NCBI GenBank assembly: GCA_903940225.1
Contig: CAJAKC010000022.1
Location: 1-64,000 of the forward strand
Direction: 5' to 3'
From: an uncultured Microbacteriaceae bacterium
GTDB lineage: Bacteria > Actinomycetota > Actinomycetes > Actinomycetales > Microbacteriaceae
DNA: 64,000 nucleotides
Shown: positions 32,993 through 41,173 of the stretch, piece after piece
How positions within the stretch are numbered: the first letter of the stretch is position 1
Layout: each line of letters begins with the position of its first letter
The notes under the pieces: generated by a model
The model's input: only the letters and a program-made list of their open reading frames with translations
What the model was told of the DNA's origin: nothing
Databases searched by the model: none
Made by a program: the position numbers and the translations under genes

Positions 32993-34832
32993 GACCGTCT
33001 GCATCACCACCGCCGAGGCGATTGTTCGATTCCTCATTGCCCAACGCACCGTTGTGGAGGGCGTCAACGTTCCCCTCTTCCCCGGCGCATACGGAATTTT
33101 CGGACACGGCAACGTTACGAGCCTCGGCCATTCGCTCGAATCGCACCGTGACGAACTGCCCGTCTGGCGGGGACAAAACGAGCAAGGGATGGGTCTCGCG
33201 GCAGCAGCGTTTGCCAAGGCGACCCGCCGCCAGCAAATTATGGTGTGCACGTCCTCGATTGGACCCGGTGCGACAAACATGGTGACCGCTGCGGGTGTCG
33301 CCATGTCCAACAGACTTCCCGTGCTCTTTATCGCCGGTGACACCTTCGTTTCGCGGCTGCCCGACCCCGTCCTACAACAAGTTGAGCATTTCGGAACCCC
33401 TTCCATCACGGTGAATGACGCGTTCCAGCCGGTCGTTCGGTATTGGGATCGCATCACCCATCCCGCACAGATTCTCAGCTCTCTGCCGCAAGCCGTGGCC
33501 ACGATGTTGGATCCCGGTGACTGTGGACCGGCGTTCATCGGTCTGCCCCAGGACGTCGCGGCGGATGCCTTCGACTACCCCGAATCGTTCTTTCAGACGA
33601 TTGTTCACGAGCGACCACGACCACGACCGGACCGGGGGCAGCTCGCCCGGGCGGTCGATGTTCTTCGCGCCGCGAAACGGCCCGCAATCATCGCGGGCGG
33701 TGGTGTCCATTATTCACTCGCCGAAGCAGAGCTTGCGGCTTTTGCCGAAAAGCACGGAATTCCCGTCGTCGAAACCGTTGCCGGAAAGTCCTCGTTGCTG
33801 TCCGACCACCCGAACTACGCTGGCCCGGTCGGAGTGACGGGGGCCGACGCCGCAAACCAGGTGGTGAGCAAGGCCGATGTTGTTCTTGCTGTCGGTACGC
33901 GACTGGAAGACTTCACGACGGGGTCGTGGACGCTGTTTGCTCCAGAGACCCAATTCATTGGAGTCAATGCCGCGCGGTTCGACGCCCTCAAGCACCGATC
34001 ACTCCCCGTCGTCGCCGATGCTCGCGAAACGTTGACCGAAATGAGTGCTGCACTCGGTGACTGGTCGACCGACGCGTCGTGGACGGAGCACTCTGCGAAA
34101 TGGCGCGGTGAACTAACTAAGTTCGTCACCGACCGCACCGCCGATGACAGCGTGTGGCCGCCCAGTTATGCGCAATTGGTGGGCCTTGTCCACGAATCCG
34201 CGACACCGGACGACTACGTTTTGACCGCTGCGGGCGGTCTGCCGGGAGAACTCAACATCAATTGGATGAGTAAAGGCATCGCCACCTTCGACTGCGAATA
34301 CGGTTACTCGTGCATGGGATACGAGATTTCGGGTGCGTGGGGTGCGGCAATGGCCCGCCCCACCGGCCAGGTCTATTCGATGGTCGGCGACGGGTCCTAC
34401 CTGATGCTCAATTCGGACATCTACGCGTCAATCCTTTCTGGGCACAAAATGATTCTGGTTGTGTGCGACAACGAGGGGTACGCCGTCATCGAGCGCTTGC
34501 AGGTAAGCCAAGGCGGCGCGTCCTACAACAACATGCTGGCCGACTCCACCGGCACGGGTTCGAGCGCTCGGGTCAACTTCGCGGCCCACGCGGCGTCGAT
34601 GGGCGCCGTGACGTTCGAGGTGCACAGCCTTGCTGAATTTGCCGATGCGCTCGTGAAAGCCCGATCCTCAAGCACCAGTGCCGTGATCGTCACGAAGGTT
34701 CGCGCCAAGGACTTCACCGAAGGTGGTGCGTTCTGGCAGGTCGGTGTCCCAGAAGTCTCCGACCGCGCGAGTGTCACCGCGGCGCGCGCAAAAATGGACA
34801 AGGGCCTCACGGCACAGCGCGCCGGGGTGTAG
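32982..34832 (+). CDS. iolD: 3D-(3,5/4)-trihydroxycyclohexane-1,2-dione hydrolase
   Basis: This 616-residue thiamine-diphosphate enzyme opens the ring of THcHDO to 5-deoxy-glucuronate. Three domains are visible: N-terminal Pyr domain (glutamate in RGQNEQGMGLAAAAFA near residue 65), central domain, and C-terminal PP domain with GDGSYLMLNSDIYAS and, about 30 residues on, CDNEGYAVIERLQ. It ends the operon, 11 bases before the convergent gntR gene. No terminator hairpin is evident. Confidence 0.94.
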   Translation: MSNKTVCITTAEAIVRFLIAQRTVVEGVNVPLFPGAYGIFGHGNVTSLGHSLESHRDELPVWRGQNEQGMGLAAAAFAKATRRQQIMVCTSSIGPGATNMVTAAGVAMSNRLPVLFIAGDTFVSRLPDPVLQQVEHFGTPSITVNDAFQPVVRYWDRITHPAQILSSLPQAVATMLDPGDCGPAFIGLPQDVAADAFDYPESFFQTIVHERPRPRPDRGQLARAVDVLRAAKRPAIIAGGGVHYSLAEAELAAFAEKHGIPVVETVAGKSSLLSDHPNYAGPVGVTGADAANQVVSKADVVLAVGTRLEDFTTGSWTLFAPETQFIGVNAARFDALKHRSLPVVADARETLTEMSAALGDWSTDASWTEHSAKWRGELTKFVTDRTADDSVWPPSYAQLVGLVHESATPDDYVLTAAGGLPGELNINWMSKGIATFDCEYGYSCMGYEISGAWGAAMARPTGQVYSMVGDGSYLMLNSDIYASILSGHKMILVVCDNEGYAVIERLQVSQGGASYNNMLADSTGTGSSARVNFAAHAASMGAVTFEVHSLAEFADALVKARSSSTSAVIVTKVRAKDFTEGGAFWQVGVPEVSDRASVTAARAKMDKGLTAQRAGV

Positions 34833-34843
34833 CCCGCTCCGAA

Positions 34844-35593
34844 TTACCCGTCAGCGGCCAGGTTGAGCAGTTGCGTGACGTCTTCGCCGGTGCGTTGCAT
34901 GTGCTCGCGCCCGCACTGTCCCGCTCGAGCCGCGTCTCCGCTAGCAATGAGTTCCACTAATTCGGCTTGTCGCTTCGACCAATCGCCCGCGAGTGTTTTC
35001 ACAATGGGATAGAAGTAGAACCGCGCGCGTTTTTCCAGTCCGAGGGAAAGGTTCGCGAGAACCTGGTTATGACAGGAAAGCCGGACTGCGACGTTGAAAT
35101 CGACGCTCGCTCGGAACGCGGCCTCGACGTCGTTCGTCGTTGCAGCAGAAGCGCTCCTCTGAACAATTAGGCGCAAAGACTCAAGGTCTTCCTCAGTTCG
35201 GCGTTGCGCTGCCAGACTCGCGATCTCCGCTTCAACAGCCGCCCTCGCCTCGAAAAGGTCCGTCAGCTCGTTGAGCGAGTGAACACAAACGTAGGCCCCA
35301 TACCGAGGGCGAATTTCAACCCACCCGGCCTGTTGCAAGGAACTGAGTGCTTCCCTCACGGGAATTCGGCTGACGCCAAATTCGGACGCGAGGTCGTCGG
35401 GTAACAGTCGAGTTCCTGGTTGGATATCGCCGTGAATGATGGCGTCTTCAAGAAGGTCATGTATTTGGTTGGGTAGCGGTTTGACCTCGACCGCGGGCCG
35501 CAGCGATTCAAATCGCGTCGCACGCCCTCGAAGCCACGATGCGTCGGCCAGAGGCGCTCGTGGCGAATCGGGTCGCGCGCCGCTGAACTCCAT
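34844..35593 (-). CDS. GntR/FadR-family transcriptional regulator
   Basis: The 249-residue protein has an N-terminal winged HTH at about residues 45-110 (DDLASEFGVSRIPVREALSSLQQAGWVEIRPRYG is the recognition region, 92-105 in part) and an all-helical FCD effector domain at about 115-235. I choose ATG 35593 because AAGGAG lies 5 bases upstream; a GTG at 35614 overlapping the M20 stop is the alternative. It is last in the GGT-M20-GntR operon. The palindrome at 38389-38404 has the TGTATACA core typical of FadR-type sites. Confidence 0.88.
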   Translation of the reverse strand: MEFSGARPDSPRAPLADASWLRGRATRFESLRPAVEVKPLPNQIHDLLEDAIIHGDIQPGTRLLPDDLASEFGVSRIPVREALSSLQQAGWVEIRPRYGAYVCVHSLNELTDLFEARAAVEAEIASLAAQRRTEEDLESLRLIVQRSASAATTNDVEAAFRASVDFNVAVRLSCHNQVLANLSLGLEKRARFYFYPIVKTLAGDWSKRQAELVELIASGDAARAGQCGREHMQRTGEDVTQLLNLAADG

Positions 35594-35610
35594 GCCGACT
35601 CCTTGTTTTC

Positions 35611-36849
35611 TCACGTGAGAAACTCTCGTGCACTAACAACGTATAACATCACACAGTTCAGGACTTCGTCCTCGACCGCATAATCATCGTTTCCCGAGGA
35701 CAGAAGTGGCTGGGGTCCGTAACACAGGGCGGGAACTCCGAGTCGGCGCCAGCGGCTTGCGTCACTTGCCGGAAGCCGAATTGCCATCTCGGGGAAATCA
35801 ATCTCCAGTGCCAGCGATGCCGCCCGCCATGATTCCACGATGTCCGACTCGACGTCAGTGATGTTCGCTTCCCACCCTTTGATGACCGAGATGTGCGCAT
35901 CGGCATCGATCCTCTCAATTTCTGACGTCAGGTGGGCCAACACGTCGGCGATTGTCAGGCCGGGGGGAATCCGGAAATCAATTTCTGAGTGAGCCGTCGT
36001 CGATACCTGCCCGATAAAGGTTCCCGATTGGACGACTCCGACGTTGGCGGTGAGGAAGCTGGAACGATCGTTCTCCTCGTCAAGCCCGGATTCACGGCGC
36101 ACACGAAACGCATCGAATGTTTCATCGCCGCGCCACCCTGTCAACCCATCAACGACAGAGACAATACGAGCAATCCGAGCCGAGGCGGAGGTCGTGGACC
36201 TTACCGACGATGAGTGTCCTGAATCAGCCTTCACCTCGATCCGCACCCAGAGGACACCTTTTTCTCCGTGAGAGAGCCTCCGGAAACCGGGTCCCTCACC
36301 GCAAATGAGTGCGTCACCCGTTATCTGCCGATCCTCAATCAGAGCCTGTGCCCCGTTGGGTCCAAAAACGACCTCATCGCTCACCGCGGCAAACGTGATG
36401 GTCCCGTTCCACTGATCTCGATTTCTCCAGAGGATGTCCATCGCGTGGGACATCGCAACGACCGCGCCCTTCATGTTTCCCATACCAAGGCCATACAGTT
36501 TGCCGTCGCGACGGGTCAGTTCAAACGGTTTGACGGTCCACTCCGATAAGTCGCCCGGTGGCATTGTGTCCAGGTGGGCATTGAACAGCAGGTTCTTTCC
36601 CGGTTTTCCCGAATCGATGCGGACGACCACGGAGGGCATCGAGTCGACCTTGTGAAACAGTTCGGCCTTAATGCCCAGTTCGTCAAAAAAGTTGCGAACC
36701 CGCTCCGCCACGAGGGTGGTGTCTCCGGGTGGGTTGACGCTGTTGGCCGTGACCACCGATTCACAGAACTCGACAATCGATTCACGTCGGCTTTCGACCT
36801 CGGCTCGGACGATTCCAGCGAAGTCTGTTGGGCTGATTTTTGCCGTCAT
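35611..36849 (-). CDS. M20-family peptidase/deacylase homologue with altered metal ligands
   Basis: The 412-residue protein has ArgE/DapE architecture: catalytic domain, dimerisation lid at about 195-305, and return. FNAHLDTMPPG keeps the first His and Asp. The usual D-M-K-G is N-M-K-G (GLGMGNMKGA), the usual DEE is DEV (VSDEVVFGPNGA), and the C-terminal His site reads SSGNDDYAV. So up to three canonical zinc-ligand positions look replaced. It may be a divergent amidohydrolase or non-classical enzyme. It overlaps the GGT-like gene by 4 bases. Confidence 0.8.
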   Translation of the reverse strand: MTAKISPTDFAGIVRAEVESRRESIVEFCESVVTANSVNPPGDTTLVAERVRNFFDELGIKAELFHKVDSMPSVVVRIDSGKPGKNLLFNAHLDTMPPGDLSEWTVKPFELTRRDGKLYGLGMGNMKGAVVAMSHAMDILWRNRDQWNGTITFAAVSDEVVFGPNGAQALIEDRQITGDALICGEGPGFRRLSHGEKGVLWVRIEVKADSGHSSSVRSTTSASARIARIVSVVDGLTGWRGDETFDAFRVRRESGLDEENDRSSFLTANVGVVQSGTFIGQVSTTAHSEIDFRIPPGLTIADVLAHLTSEIERIDADAHISVIKGWEANITDVESDIVESWRAASLALEIDFPEMAIRLPASDASRWRRLGVPALCYGPQPLLSSGNDDYAVEDEVLNCVMLYVVSAREFLT

Positions 36850-38294
36850 CCGATTCTTCCCACTACTCCTCGTCGCGAATCGGCGCCAACGATGAGGCCG
36901 TGTGGCCCAAACCCTGCGGCGACGACAGCCCCGAAAATTGGATCGCCGTATTCCTGATGGATGAGGGTATGACCCCGAGATTCAAGGTCAGCCGCGGCGG
37001 GATGGCCGGCCTCGATGAGCAGCGAACCGTTCTCGCTGCGCCAGCGCGGGGTATCGATTGCTTCCTGAATGTCTTGCCCGTCAAATTCCATCGCGGAAAG
37101 CACCTGTAGCAGGGTCTGCACCTGTCCATCGGCGCCTGGAGTCGCCAGTGCCAGCGTCACCCCGTCCCGTGTGCGAACAATCGCCGGGGCGAGCGTATGA
37201 ACGGGATATTCGCCGGGCCGGTAGGAATTCTCCTTTTCGGTGAATCCGTCTCCTCGATTGTTGAGCGTGATTCCGAGCTCGGGGACGAATACACACGAAC
37301 CAAAATCGTCGAACACGCTGACCAGCGAGGACACAACCTGGTCGGCAGTCGCAACGACAACTCCGGCGGTGTGCACGTATCCTCGCGGTCCGCCGCGGCG
37401 ATCAGCGCTGGATTCGTTCACGACAAGTGCACGGCTGAGCAGGGACTCGCCGTTCTCAATCACGTCGTCGCGCGACTCAAACGCCGCTTCCGTCGCTTCG
37501 ACGAGAAGGTGATCTCGAATCGTCGGGGACTCCTCAAGCAGTGCGCGATTCTGATCAATCCACCTCGATGCCATCGACAGGATTATCCCCTGGGACGGTG
37601 CTGGCTGCACCTCGAGTGTTCCACCAGACCACGACGACCGAACGGGTTCCGCGAGTGTGGCCCGGTGCTGAGCAAAATCGTCCACTGTCAGCGTTGACCC
37701 GTGTCGTCGGGCAGCCGCGACGATTGCCGCCGCAACCTCGCCCTCGTAAAAATGGTCGAACCCGTCGCGCGCCAACTTCTCAAGCAGGTCGGCCAACTCG
37801 GGCTGAATCCACGTGTCGCCCTGCGACTTCTCAAGGAGTGACCAACCGGTGTCACCCAGTGCCTCAAAACGTCGGCGTTGCCCGCTTACCGCCGATGCAA
37901 GATCGGCGTCGATGGTGACCCCATTCCGCGCGAGCTCAATTGCGGGTTGAAGAATGGTTTGTCGATCGAGCAGGCCCCACCGCTCGTGCGCACTGTGCCA
38001 GCCGGACACCAACCCCGGCACCGTGATGCTGCGTCCGACAGAATTTGTCGGGCTTGCGACAATCGCGGATCGACCCGATCCGGTCACGGCGAGCGCCGCG
38101 TCGTCTCGTGACGCGACAATCATCATGAGGTCTCCACCGAGACCCGCAGCCTGCGGCATCGCGACACAAATGACGGCGTGGGCCGCGATGGCGGAGTCGG
38201 CCGCGCTTCCCCCCGCGCGGCTGATGTCAATAGCCGCCTGCGTGGCCAAGCGATGCGCCGTGGAACACGCGATCGTCTCGTTGCGCTTTGTCAT
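36846..38294 (-). CDS. gamma-glutamyltransferase-family Ntn hydrolase
   Basis: This 482-residue protein has the GGT large-subunit layout (GGSAADSAIAAHAVICVAMP, GLGGDLMMI). The putative self-processing site is GYVHTAGVVVA, with Thr309 aligned to the nucleophile of the usual TTH motif, whose second Thr and His are replaced. FGSCVFVPELGITLNN follows as in GGT. There is no signal peptide, so it is cytoplasmic, like oxamate amidohydrolase HpxW and related cytosolic members. It is first in a three-gene operon with M20 and GntR. Confidence 0.83.
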   Translation of the reverse strand: MTKRNETIACSTAHRLATQAAIDISRAGGSAADSAIAAHAVICVAMPQAAGLGGDLMMIVASRDDAALAVTGSGRSAIVASPTNSVGRSITVPGLVSGWHSAHERWGLLDRQTILQPAIELARNGVTIDADLASAVSGQRRRFEALGDTGWSLLEKSQGDTWIQPELADLLEKLARDGFDHFYEGEVAAAIVAAARRHGSTLTVDDFAQHRATLAEPVRSSWSGGTLEVQPAPSQGIILSMASRWIDQNRALLEESPTIRDHLLVEATEAAFESRDDVIENGESLLSRALVVNESSADRRGGPRGYVHTAGVVVATADQVVSSLVSVFDDFGSCVFVPELGITLNNRGDGFTEKENSYRPGEYPVHTLAPAIVRTRDGVTLALATPGADGQVQTLLQVLSAMEFDGQDIQEAIDTPRWRSENGSLLIEAGHPAAADLESRGHTLIHQEYGDPIFGAVVAAGFGPHGLIVGADSRRGVVGRIG

Positions 38295-38355
38295 GCCACC
38301 TCGTACTCGGAGTTGAATCCACAGTTCAGGAAATACAGGGACGGTTAACGTCGTA

Positions 38356-38384
38356 TCGATACTCTAACCCTTGACAAACGTCAA
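38356..38384 (-). promoter_or_regulatory. promoter of the GGT-M20-GntR operon
   Basis: Minus strand: -35 TTGACG (38379-38384), a 17-base spacer, and -10 TATCGA (38356-38361). The two opposing -35 elements form the inverted repeat TTGAC-AAAC-GTCAA (38371-38384). Confidence 0.45.
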
Positions 38385-38400
38385 TCGTATAATGTATACA
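38371..38400 (+). promoter_or_regulatory. promoter of the 2-oxoacid dehydrogenase operon
   Basis: Consensus -35 TTGACA (38371-38376), an 18-base spacer, and -10 TATACA (38395-38400). The -10 is inside the 16-bp palindrome. Confidence 0.6.
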
Positions 38401-38404
38401 TTAT
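38389..38404. promoter_or_regulatory. perfect 16-bp palindrome, candidate GntR/FadR operator
   Basis: ATAATGTATACATTAT is identical to its reverse complement and covers the plus-strand -10. The TGTATACA core is of the type bound by FadR-subfamily GntR regulators, and such a gene is in the divergent operon. Confidence 0.65.
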
Positions 38405-38469
38405 TTCACAGGCACGGATTCGCTAGGCCTCCCCGGAGACCGCCGCACACTCAATGAAGAGAGAGGCCC

Positions 38470-39477
38470 ATGGCCACACAGAAGGATCTCGACCACATCA
38501 CCAAAGATGATGCGCTCGACATGTTGCGCCGGATGATTCGCATTCGACGGTTTGAGGAAAAACTGTCCGTCTTGTTTAAGCGGGGAAAACTCCCCGGCTT
38601 CGTGCACCTTTATACGGGTGAAGAAGCTATCGCCGTCGGCGCCTGTTCCGCTCTGCGCGACGATGATCGGATTACGTCGACCCACCGGGGCCACGGTCAC
38701 CTCATCGCGAAGGGCGCACTCGTCAATCGCATGATGGCCGAACTTTTCGGTCGAGTGGACGGTTACTGCCGCGGCAAGGGTGGATCCATGCACATCGTCA
38801 GTTTTGAGCTGGGGATTATCGGCACCAACGGAATCGTCGGCGGTGGTATCCCGATTGGTACTGGAAGCGCGTGGGCCGATAGCCACCTCGGGCGAGACAA
38901 TGTCACCATTGTGTTTTTTGGGGACGGCGCATCCAACCAGGGTGTGTTCTTCGAATCCATGAACATCGCCAGTGTCTGGAAACTCCCGGTGATCTTTGTC
39001 TGCGAAAACAACGGCTACACGGAATGGACTCCGACCGCAGAATTAACGGCCGGCAACATCGTCGACCGATCCGCACCGATGGGGATTCCCGGTGAGGCCG
39101 TCGACGGAAACGACGTCGTGGCGATGCGCCTGGCTGTCGAAAGAGCTGTTTCTCGCGCCCGAGCGGGTGACGGACCGACCCTCATCGAGGCGCGAAGTTA
39201 CCGCTGGAACGGCCACAACGAAGGTGAAGAGGCCTTCGCTGGAGCATATCGACCGGATGCGGAACAAGCGGAATGGCGCGAGCGTGACCCCATCGTCGCG
39301 TTTGGCGAGCGCCTAGTCTCGGCGGGGTGGATGACCCGCGATGAGTGGGACGCTGTTGACGCGGAGGAACTAAGCTCCGTTGACGCAGCGGTTGAATTTG
39401 CCGAACAGAGTCCTTTTCCCGATGCCGACGAGGCACTACTCCACCTATTCGCCGACGATTCGGAGGGCGTCCGATGA
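38470..39477 (+). CDS. thiamine-dependent 2-oxoacid (acetoin/pyruvate-type) dehydrogenase E1 alpha
   Basis: This 335-residue subunit has an E1 alpha N-terminus (MLRRMIRIRRFEEKLSVLF), GHGHLIAKGA, and the ThDP motif VFFGDGASNQGVFFESMN, with the closing asparagines in CENNGY about 30 residues on. With the next gene it forms the alpha2beta2 decarboxylase. The sequence resembles AcoA/PdhA. The 2-oxo substrate cannot be read from it. AGAGAGG precedes the ATG. Confidence 0.9.
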   Translation: MATQKDLDHITKDDALDMLRRMIRIRRFEEKLSVLFKRGKLPGFVHLYTGEEAIAVGACSALRDDDRITSTHRGHGHLIAKGALVNRMMAELFGRVDGYCRGKGGSMHIVSFELGIIGTNGIVGGGIPIGTGSAWADSHLGRDNVTIVFFGDGASNQGVFFESMNIASVWKLPVIFVCENNGYTEWTPTAELTAGNIVDRSAPMGIPGEAVDGNDVVAMRLAVERAVSRARAGDGPTLIEARSYRWNGHNEGEEAFAGAYRPDAEQAEWRERDPIVAFGERLVSAGWMTRDEWDAVDAEELSSVDAAVEFAEQSPFPDADEALLHLFADDSEGVR

Positions 39478-40466
39478 ACGCACAGTCGACCACAACCGAC
39501 CGCAGCATCTACTTCATTGAAGCGATGCGCGAAGGGCTTCGCGGAATGTTGACCGAGGACGAGAACGTCGTCGTGATCGGTGAGGACGTGGGGCGTTCTG
39601 TCATCGGTGCCACGCGCGGCCTCGTCGAAGACTTCGGCCCGATGCGTGTGCGGAACACGCCCATCTCGGAAGCAACTTTTGTAGGGATGTGCGTCGGTGC
39701 GGCTGCGGTCGGGCTTCGACCGGTCGTGGACTTGATGGTGGGATCGTTCTTCTACGTCGCCATGGACCAGCTTGCAGATCAAGCCGCAAAACTCCGCTAC
39801 ATGTCGGGCGGCCAAGTGAGCCTTCCCATCGTCTATTTCACCGCAAGTGGGCCGAGCGGTTCAGCGGCTGCTCAGCATTCCGAAAACCCTCACCCGATGC
39901 TGATGAACGTCGCGGGTCTCAAAATTGTGATGCCCTCGACGCCTTATGACGCCAAGGGTCTGATGGTCTCCGCGGTCCGCGATAACAACCCCGTGGTGTA
40001 CTTCCAAGACTTTGTGCTCGGTGGGACCCGCGGAGTCGTGCCGGAGGAGTTGTACTCCATCCCGCTCGGCGTGGGAGACATCAAGCGTCACGGAACGGAC
40101 GTCACCGTCGTCGCCATTGGCGCCGCGGTCCCCAAAGCTCTGCGCGTTGCAGAAGTGATGGAGAAAGACGGCGTCTCCGTTGAAGTTGTCGATCCGCGAA
40201 CTCTCGTGCCCATGGATTACGACCTGATTTTGGAATCCGTTACGCGGACCGGACGGCTCGTGGTCGTCGACAATGCCCGACTGACCTGTTCGGCCGCGAG
40301 TGAAATTGTCGCCACCGTCACGGAGAGGGGTTTCGACCTCCTCAAATCAGCACCGCAGCGTGTTGCCTGGGCGGACGTCCCGGTTCCGTTCTCCCCTCCG
40401 CTGGAAGAACGGGTAGTCATCAGCGACAGCGACATCGTCTCTGCAATCCGCGCGGTGCTCGCCTAA
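39474..40466 (+). CDS. 2-oxoacid dehydrogenase E1 beta
   Basis: This 330-residue partner of E1 alpha overlaps it by 4 bases. Typical motifs are VVIGEDVGR near residue 29, NTPISEATFVGMCVGAA, and the C-terminal transketolase domain with VVDPRTLVPMDYDLI and RLVVVDNARLT. It forms the ThDP active site with the alpha subunit. The family includes pyruvate, branched-chain and acetoin dehydrogenases. No catalytic E2 or E3 gene is present in this window. Confidence 0.92.
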   Translation: MNAQSTTTDRSIYFIEAMREGLRGMLTEDENVVVIGEDVGRSVIGATRGLVEDFGPMRVRNTPISEATFVGMCVGAAAVGLRPVVDLMVGSFFYVAMDQLADQAAKLRYMSGGQVSLPIVYFTASGPSGSAAAQHSENPHPMLMNVAGLKIVMPSTPYDAKGLMVSAVRDNNPVVYFQDFVLGGTRGVVPEELYSIPLGVGDIKRHGTDVTVVAIGAAVPKALRVAEVMEKDGVSVEVVDPRTLVPMDYDLILESVTRTGRLVVVDNARLTCSAASEIVATVTERGFDLLKSAPQRVAWADVPVPFSPPLEERVVISDSDIVSAIRAVLA

Positions 40467-40500
40467 CTGTTTAGTTCACCCAACCGAAAGGGACACAAAA

Positions 40501-40727
40501 TGGACGTAGTACTTCCCAAATGGGGAATGTCGATGCAGGATGCCGTCGTTGCCCAATGGCACGTGGCGGTTGGAGACGCCGTGACAGAGGGCCAAACGCT
40601 CGCAACCGTTGAGACGGACAAGGTCGATGCGGCGGTAGAAGCACCGTGTGCGGGAACTATCGTTGAGCTTCTTGCCAGCGCAGGGGACACTGTGGACGTC
40701 GGAAGTATCATCGCGCGAATCGGATAA
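40501..40727 (+). CDS. free-standing lipoyl-domain protein
   Basis: The 75-residue product is a single biotinyl/lipoyl domain (VVLPKWGMSMQDAVVAQWHV), with the lipoylation lysine K41 in VETDKVDAAVEAP. It ends right after the domain, with no linker, E3-binding or acyltransferase domain, and the next gene starts 8 bases later, so it is not an obvious truncation by frameshift. AAAGGG precedes the ATG. It may swing between the E1 above and a catalytic E2 encoded elsewhere. Confidence 0.9.
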
Positions 40728-40735
40728 AGGACATC

Positions 40736-41173
40736 ATGAACCAGGCGTTCGACCCCTCGGCTCTCAGTGACGATCACGCGATGACCGCACTCGGAGAATT
40801 CCGCGATGAATGTCGTCGTCGAGCGCTGCGCCTTTCCTTCGCAATGACGGATCGTGGTGGCAACGTCGTTCTCAGTCATCGAATGGTGGGTGCCCAGTTG
40901 GGGTCTCTCGGATTGGCCATCGACAAGGCTTACACCGCGGTCGCTTTCGAACATCCCACAAGTGCCTGGACCGAATCCTCAGCGCCGGGGCAGTCGGACT
41001 GGGGGCTGGCGCACACCCTCGGTGGTCGTGTCACCGTTTTCCCGGGTGGCGTCCCCATCTTTCGCAACGGACAGCTCGTCGGTGGAATCGGAGTGAGTGG
41101 AACAAAGGCAACAACGGACGAAGAAATCGCAACAGCCGTCGTGCATGCGCTCGGTTGTGAGGTGCATCCGTGA
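40736..41173 (+). CDS. GlcG/HbpS-family protein
   Basis: This 145-residue protein of the DUF336 (PduO-C/GlcG/HbpS) fold shows AMTDRGGNVVLSHRMVGA, KAYTAVAFEHPTS and GGVPIFRNGQLVGGIGVSGTKATTDEEIA. Members bind haem, cobalamin or small molecules, or are linked to glycolate and diol metabolism; their catalytic role is mostly unsettled. It sits between the lipoyl protein and an SDR with which it overlaps by 4 bases (GTGA), so it is part of this pathway operon. Confidence 0.85.
   Translation: MNQAFDPSALSDDHAMTALGEFRDECRRRALRLSFAMTDRGGNVVLSHRMVGAQLGSLGLAIDKAYTAVAFEHPTSAWTESSAPGQSDWGLAHTLGGRVTVFPGGVPIFRNGQLVGGIGVSGTKATTDEEIATAVVHALGCEVHP

Noticed and set aside
38388-38393. TATAAT as the -10 for the 2-oxoacid dehydrogenase operon
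   Set aside because: It is only 11 bases from TTGACA; TATACA at 38395-38400 gives the proper 18-base spacing.
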